Origin: Buddleja alternifolia | Taxonomy: Eukaryota > Streptophyta > Magnoliopsida > Lamiales > Scrophulariaceae | Assembly (NCBI GenBank): GCA_019426215.1 | Contig: CM033402.1 | Location: 18,977,104 to 19,041,103 of the forward strand | Length of the DNA stretch: 64,000 bases | Direction of reading: 5' to 3' | In this document: piece by piece, positions 57,911 to 64,000 of the stretch | Layout of the letters: each line of letters begins with the position of its first letter | Position numbering within the stretch: the first letter of the stretch is position 1 | Notes under the pieces: model-generated | The model's input: the letters and a program-made list of their open reading frames with translations, nothing else | Databases searched by the model: none | Told to the model about the DNA's origin: nothing | Made by a program: the position numbers and the translations under genes

Positions 57911-58579
57911 TGTAAAGCATGGTCACTCGAAAATTATCCTGGGGCAGTGTTGGGAGCATGTCGGACGTGACACGCCTCCTTCATGTGTCAGGCACGGCTA
58001 ATCCGTGTCCATGATTAAAAAATAGAAATAAAAATTTGGACATTGTGTGGAACACGACCAGGTGCGTGTCCGACATGGTGAGGTTCAACTCCTTACTTTT
58101 TTATCTTTTTTAGACTCCTATTTCACAAATTCAAAAACATAAATTTCCAAATTGAGACCTACATTATTTCGAAATTTCTATGTTAATTAGGGCTTATCTT
58201 TGCCTAAACTGAATAAGAATTTCTTGAGCATTTGATACTTTTATATCTAAGAAAGAGATTGTGTTTTTAATTCCTTTGTAATTTGTGGTTGTTTATAATT
58301 TTATTTTTCATTTGTTATCGACTTATTGACTTATTATTGATAAGTAGTTGAATTTTTCAAACATATATAAATTTATAAAGAAGCAAGAAAAATACAAATT
58401 TAACAATAAATAAGTAAACAATATTTTTATAGTTTATTTTCTTATAAATATCTAATTTATGTATAATATATATATATATATATATCTTTGACAGCCGTGT
58501 CAGAACTGTGTCGTGTCCTAGATTTTTGGAAAATGACGTGTCCCGTGTCCGTATCGTTGTGTCGCGTGTCAGTGCATCA
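57911..58579. mobile_element. Mutator-like non-autonomous insertion (669 bp)
   Basis: Flanked by a 12-bp direct repeat TAGATGAACACC (57899-57910 and 58580-58591). The size is in the range of Mutator-like duplications. The interior is rich in CGTGTCCGACACG-type words and a TA microsatellite (58467-58484). Terminal inverted repeats are weak, so the class is tentative. Confidence 0.5.
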
Positions 58580-58799
58580 TAGATGAACACCAATTATCAA
58601 CTCTCATACTGACCCTATTAATCACAAAAGAATCTTAAGAAGTGCTCAATATTCCTCTCGTGTACTTTGAAGTCAATTCTCCAACCACTTTGAAGGCAAA
58701 AATGACTTTGGCCAGTCCATAACAGCCTGTTATCTAACTCACAATACCATAATTCATTGCTATTATGCCTTCTATCGTATCAAGTTTCCATCAATGATT

Positions 58800-58950
58800 T
58801 ACCAAAAGAAACTAGACCCATGATCTACCACACTTTGCCTCTCATAAATGTGAGCTAAATGTGGGCGAGTTTTTACATCCCATTCATAAATATTGCCGTC
58901 AGAAAGACTCCATGACATATTTGTGTCATCCACTTTAACCCTCATTTTGG
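58800..58950 (-). pseudogene. Possible WD40-repeat-like fragment
   Basis: On minus from 58945 an open stretch of about 48 codons contains SWSLSDGNIYEWDVKTRP, which resembles the SDGxIxxWD core of a WD repeat. Flanking frames are closed by stops. The Mutator-like insertion sits in the same background sequence. Weak call based on one motif; it may be chance. Confidence 0.2.
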
Positions 58951-59569
58951 ACAACTATAAATACGTGCAATTTCAATTGAGTGAAGTGACCAATTTGGTC
59001 AAGGGAGTGACCTCGGATCGATAGAATTATAAATATCATTTTTTTCTTGTTTAGGTTTTTTTTTTTTTTTTCTTCTCAAAGGCAATAAGTTATTAATACC
59101 TAAAAATAATGTAAATATAATAGCTCATACTAATTAAATATATAAATAATAATTGACATATTTTCACAACCAGTTCAATAAAAAGTCGCTTGTAAAGCAA
59201 AATAAAAAGTGGTAATAACATTAACAAGAACAAGATGTAAAGGTCCCGATTGAATGGCACCTGCATTTTCATTTCTCGTATTTTGTGGAAATTTCTTCTA
59301 AAATTTCGGTTGCATTTGTTTCTATTTTGGAAGGCGTTTTTGGTGAAACATTTTGGTGAAAATGTTTATTGAAAGTCGCGTATTTTGACAAGAATGTGTT
59401 TGATTTTGTATTATTTGTTTTTAAAGAAACAAAAGTCAATGTATCAATCAAATCATGTAAGTTTTTGGGAAAAATTACAATTTTGGTACACTAAAGGGTC
59501 CTGTATGTTTTTTTCATACAAATAAGTGTCCAATTGGCAATTTCGATACACTCCGGTGAGAAATTTGAC

Positions 59570-60338
59570 AATTTGGCTCCTCTTCTAGCTCCTCCTCACC
59601 TGGGGTTGCACCAGTTGGACCGACGATAATTCCGGAAGAAGATTCCATGGATGCGAAAATTACAACAAGGTAATTTTGCTAAAAAAAATCGATTTTTGCT
59701 TTGGGGAATTCGTGAATTTAGCATATAAACACCATGGGTAATTTGTGGGGAAGCTTTCTAGTGTGATTAGTAGTACTTGTTCTTGAAATTTGTGTAAATC
59801 AGAATTTATAATGCTTATATTGATAATTTTGTTGTTGTAATTTTTCTTTTTCAATTTGTTATTTACAATTTGAATATGTTATGATTATTTACAGATTGGA
59901 GGATGTATTTTTTTAAAGTGGGCGGATTCGCCAATGTGCCCGAGGGCAATGGTTATTATACCCAACTTACGGCGAGATAAAATTAGATTGGCAACTGAAA
60001 ATGAGCATTTGGGACGATGAATGTGGGCCATCACGGAAGAAAACGCGAAGCTGTCGAGAAAGATTTCAAGTTTGTTGGATGAAAATACTAATATGAGGAG
60101 AATAATTGCAAACATGGGATCTGAGAATGTGAATCTGAGACGAAGAGTATCAATTATCAAGAGTGACAATGACCATTTGGGGAGAAAAATTGCGAGTATG
60201 GAATTTGACAACGAGAACATTGGATCAAAAACATCGAAGCTCGAGGATTGCATCACAAGTCTTACAAGAAGGAACAAAATAATGAAGTTTGTTCTTGTAG
60301 TTTCTTGGTTGGTTTTGTTGTTGATTTGTTATGCTTAG
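59570..60338 (+). pseudogene. GRF-type zinc-finger protein pseudogene (plant transposon-associated family)
   Basis: Exon-like 59577-59669 ends CAAG/GTAATT and an acceptor TTTACAG (59894) gives a 225-bp intron. After it the frame reads IGGCIFLKWADSPMCPRAM, the second half of a GRF zinc finger (GC-x-FFKWxD...CPRA). A TGA at 60018-60020 interrupts. Then 60021-60338 is a coiled coil (EENAKLSRKISSLLDEN) ending in a hydrophobic segment, FVLVVSWLVLLLICYA, as in many plant GRF proteins. The first zinc-binding half is missing and the exon-1 frame does not match, so it is dead. Confidence 0.6.
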
Positions 60339-60379
60339 AAGAGGAGATGAGGTTTATGTAGTTTTCTCTAATATTATCC

Positions 60380-61560
60380 TAAATTCATAATAGCTGGAGT
60401 ATCTATCTAGAAAACAATAAAAATCGTGCCCGGCTAAACTTTCGAGCATTTGGTCAATGAAAGGGAGGGGGAAGTGAGCCTTACGGGTGGCGTCATTTAA
60501 CTTACGATAATCTATGCACACTCGCCACCCGGTAAGCATACGTGTAGGAATTAATTCATCGTTTGCATTTTTAATCACAGTTATGCCACCTTTCTTTGGA
60601 ACTACGTGAGTAGGACTTATCCATGCACTATCAGAGATAGGATAGATTATACCTGCGTCGAGTAACCTAATAACTTCTTTCTTGACTACCTCTTGTATTT
60701 GTGGGTTAGACCTCCTTTGTGGTTGACGTGTAGGCTTGGTGGAGTCCTCCATGAGTATTTGGTGCATGCATATAGCCGGGCTAATGCCTTTACTGTCCGC
60801 AATTGTCCCCCCGAAAGGTTTCTTGTTGGCCCTCAAAACCCCCATGAGTTGTTCCTCTTGTTCTCTTGTCAAAGAAGATGAGACAATTAAGGGCAATGTC
60901 TTATTATCATTTAAGAACACATATTTCAAGTGTAAAGGCAAAGGTTTAAGCTCAAGGGTAGGAGCCTCTTCAATGGAAGGGCAAGAAGGAGCTGAGAATG
61001 ATCTTTCTAGCTTTTCAACCCTCATTACACGATAAGAAGAATGTTTCTCTAAACTAAGCACGGTTGCCAATTGCTCCTCACTTGTTGATTCAACATCCAT
61101 GGAATGCAAAAGGCACGTCTCGAATGGGTCATCTATCATGTTTGCCTGAAAAGTCTCACCAATCAAAGTGTCAAATGCATCAATGCGTAAACATGAATCA
61201 TGATCACATGGATGTTTAAACACTTTAAATACATCAAAAATAACCTTCGCATCACCCACATGAAGAGTAAGCTTACCATCGGTGACATCTATGATTGTCT
61301 TACCCGTGGCGAGGAAAGGCCTCCCTAGAATCAACGGTACTTCCACATCCTCTTCCATGTCAAGCACTACAAAATCGACCGGGAAGTGGAATTTGTCCAG
61401 TTGTACAATTACATCTTCAATGATGCCCTTCGGGTGCTTAATTGAATGATCCACCAATTGTAAGGACATCGATGTAGGTTTGGGCTTCCCGAGCCCGAGC
61501 TTCTTGAAGATAGAGTAGGGAAGAAGATTGATACTCGCTCACGAATCGCAAAGCACCTTG
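60380..61560 (-). pseudogene. Athila protease and RT N-terminal half
   Basis: The protease active site reads VLCDS then TGA (61539-61541) then ASINLLPYSIF, so the stop replaces the Gly of D-S-G. From 61469 the frame is open for 371 codons: VPLILGRPFLATGKTIIDV (protease C-terminus), a linker, then RT blocks WRVCIDYRKLNDATRKAHF, PLPFIDQMLESLAGHDFY and CFLDRYSSYY. Homology ends there; the next residues of RT (from PEDQE) start the plus-strand half at about 44085. Confidence 0.9.
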
Positions 61561-61829
61561 TCAAAAGCAAGATGGCCAATAGTGCATAGTAAGACTCCCC
61601 GGGTCCTTGAGCTTGTGAGGCAGTTTGTTGAATAAGACGGCGGAGCACTCCTTGGTTAGACAAACCGTTTCATTTTCCTCCCATTTTTGCTTATTGGATA
61701 AAATATCCTTGAAGAACTTCACATAGTTTGGCATTTGCAAAATAGCTTCCACAAAAGGAATATTTATCCTCACCTCACAAAGAATGGACAAAATACGAAG
61801 GAAACTCGGATCCATCTCCTTCTTTTTTT

Positions 61830-63357
61830 TCTTCTATGCATTTGTAAAGGGAAGACGGATCTCAATGAGAGGAGGCGTTGGAGTCGAAGAACTATAGCCG
61901 GAAGAAACAGGAGGCGGCGCCTGGGCGCGGTGTGGTCGGGGCTCGGGCATCGCATGCAGTGACACATTTTCCTGACTGGGTGTGGACGGCGCCTGGGCGT
62001 CGCCTGACTCGCGCCTAGGCACAAGAGACAGTGTTGCATCATTTTCCAACTACTTCCCACTCCTCAAAGCGATGGCATGGCATTGTTCTTTCGAGTTCTT
62101 TTCCGTGTCACTTGGTAGAGTACCTGTGGCTCTCCCACTCACCGCGGAGGATATTTGACCCATTTGTGTCCTCATATCCTTCATTTCCATGAACATATCC
62201 TTCATCATATTACGGAGTTCATTGATCGACGTATCCGATTTCCTTATATGATCATCAAGTCGCTCGTCGATTATGGGAGGTCATACTTGCCCTTGCCCTT
62301 GTACATTGAGATTGCCTTGCCTCGGAGGTGGGTTGTTAAAAGGAGGCCTAGGGGTTTGGTTGTTGAAAGGAGGCCTAGGGGTTTGGTTGTTGAAAGGAGG
62401 CCTCGGGGGTTGGTAAATGCCCGGTTGTGCGTTTTGTGCGGGGTTTGGTCTCTTTGGGAAGTTTTTGTGTACGTGAAAGTTCACTCGTTGTCGATTATGA
62501 TTCGCAACAAAATTTACATCTACAAGCTCCGGTTCTGGGGCAACCACTTCCTCTAATTCTTGCACACAAGCAACCCTTCGATTTGGTGGAGGAAGCACAT
62601 CATCATATTCGGGGTAAAGTTCATCCTCCATAGCCATTTGCTCAAGTTTAATCAACACATACCTACTATCAAGGCCTAAAAGGTCACCACCGACTCCTGC
62701 ATTGAGTCGGTGTCGAATCCGAGATCGGACTCCAATATAGAAGTGTTTCACTTGCTCGTCTTGTGTATAATTGTGATCGGGGCACTTTCAAAGCATACCC
62801 TTATACCTTGCCCATGCGGATGCTAAGGACTCGTTCCTTGTCTGTTTGAACCTTTTGATCTCACTTCTAAGCTCGTTGATTTTTGACGGAGGGAAAAATT
62901 TGTTGAGAAACTCATCTACTAGATCATCCCATGTTCCAATTGATTGTGGGGGCAACGACTTGTACCAAAGAGTTGCCTCATCCTTCAAAGAGAAATGAAA
63001 TAATCGGAGGTGGATGGCATCAAGATCTCGTGGGTTGAATTGCATAGTAGAGATCACATTCTCAAAGTGATCTAGGTGGTCATGAGGTGAGTCTCTCGAG
63101 TCACCATAAAACGGCTCCACTTGAACCATCCCGAACATATGAGAAGGAATGTGAAAATGTGGAGTAGCAAAGTCCGGGAAGATAACGGGTCCTGGTGTAG
63201 TGTGTACCCAGGGTGGTTGATTACCACGAACCGATGGAGAAGGTCGTGGAGGTGCCGGTTGCGTAGCTTGGAATAGATTTTGCAACCATTCCCTATTTTC
63301 CGGGAGATTCATATCGGGAAAATTCCCATTCGGATTTGGATTGAAATTGTGGTCCAT
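61830..63357 (-). pseudogene. Athila gag
   Basis: The ATG at 63357 begins MDHNFNPNPNGNFPDMNL. The capsid core (Retrotrans_gag) includes VEPFYGDSRDSPHDHLDHF, LKDEATLWYKSLPPQSI and EIKRFKQTRNESLASAWAR. An in-frame TGA after YKGML (62788) replaces one codon. The next part (62281-62751) has a proline-rich repeat, PRPPFNNQT three to four times. After another stop come MGQISSAVSGRATGTLPSD and ECHAIALRSGK-like wording (CHAIALRSGK), a hallmark of the Athila gag C-terminus. The linker to protease (61915-62025) carries CGCCTAGGCG palindromes in the coding frame. Confidence 0.9.
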
Positions 63358-63558
63358 TTCTCGAGCTCGTCTACTAGTCCGAAGAACACACTCTATCTCG
63401 GACTCAAAATCTTATAAGGGCTCGTTGGAGGAGCGGGTCATGCACCACAAACCAAACCTATCAATTAACACAAGAAACAAAATTAGACTAATACAAAAAT
63501 AAAATAAAAGCAAGAAATAAACAACAAACTAAGAATTATGAAAACGTAAAATAAACAA

Positions 63559-63577
63559 GTCCCCGGCAACGGCGCCA
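63559..63577 (-). other. Athila primer-binding site (tRNA-Asp type)
   Basis: TGGCGCCGTTGCCGGGGAC on minus, identical to 22673-22691, six bases from the LTR end. Confidence 0.95.
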
Positions 63578-63583
63578 AAAACT

Positions 63584-64000
63584 TGACACGCTAATACCTA
63601 ACGTACTTGAATAGCAAGTGTACTAGTCGTGATAGTAATAAAAGTGGACAAAATAAGTCCGGGTTGTCGAACCACAGAGACTTGGATTTTAGCTTATGAT
63701 TTCAATAAAAGAAAAGACAAATTAAGTAAATTGCAAGAATTGATTGAATAAACGAACGACAAAAGGGCAAACGAGCTATAGACTAAAACTCACGTATGAT
63801 AAAATGACTAAGGCACATACTACAACCGAATCTACTCGTCTATATATATGAGCTACTCTTCGAATTATTAGACTCCTATTGCTTTGGTGGACATTCCTTA
63901 ACTAACTATTACCCGATGTCTCGGCTCATATAAATCCTATGATTAATTGACGGTTCTCTAAATATGTCTATCCGAGAATCTAACCAATAACCACGCATTT
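63584..64000 (-). repeat. Athila 5' LTR, partial
   Basis: In plus orientation begins TGACACGCTAATACC; reverse-complement match to the end of 50285-51682. About 980 bp should lie beyond the window. Confidence 0.95.

Larger units (their letters stand above)
60380..64000 (-). mobile_element. Athila-like Ty3/gypsy element, 5' half (runs off window)
   Basis: On minus: LTR (from the window end to 63584), primer site, gag, protease and the N-terminal half of RT, which stops at 60380. The rest of the element is on plus at 44041-51682. Confidence 0.85.

Noticed and set aside
61770..62060. Arg/Pro-rich minus-strand frame
   Set aside because: The true gag linker is in another frame (61834-62049), continuous with the preceding gag text; this one is a shadow of the palindromes.

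Overview
The window is nuclear DNA from a flowering plant. The evidence is plant-type LTR retrotransposons (Ty1/copia SIRE-like, Ty3/gypsy Athila-like and Tat-like), primer-binding sites matching plant tRNA-iMet and tRNA-Asp 3' ends, short GT-AG introns, and CACTA- and Mutator-like debris. A eudicot, possibly an asterid, is my guess; the sequence does not prove it. There are no housekeeping genes, rRNA or tRNA genes. It looks like gene-poor, transposon-nested heterochromatin.

Layout: 1-1500 holds a decayed copia tail. 1560-10622 is a decayed Tat-lineage gypsy element (pol on minus, a degenerate ORF on plus, and a 47/51-bp tandem array). 10675-11262 is a fold-back MITE. 12343-42581 is a nest. 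A plus-strand SIRE-type copia is broken twice: by another copia (12367-27395, minus), which itself carries a young non-autonomous tRNA-Asp-primed element (18303-24291, minus), and by a second SIRE (29683-38211, minus). 42582-43260 is an LTR remnant.

44041-51682 (plus) and 60380-64000 (minus) are complementary halves of one Athila-like element, split inside reverse transcriptase as if by an inversion. Between them lie a gag-protease-only Tat element (51683-57231), a CACTA MITE, a Mutator-like insertion and a GRF zinc-finger pseudogene.

Three observations stand out. First, GC-rich palindrome cassettes of different sequence sit directly upstream of TATA boxes in the LTRs of the young non-autonomous element, in the Athila LTR, in the Athila internal promoter and in the LTR remnant. 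Second, a hairpin block lies 41-42 nt after the stop codon in both the Athila element and the non-autonomous element. Third, three lineages (SIRE, Athila, Tat) each carry an accessory gene with its own TATA-like promoter and intron(s); in the Tat element it runs antisense and its splice restores the frame.

Coding regions are nearly all broken. The best-preserved reading frames are the 384-codon ORF of the non-autonomous element and the copia pol at 13995-17423, which is interrupted only by a few in-frame stops.
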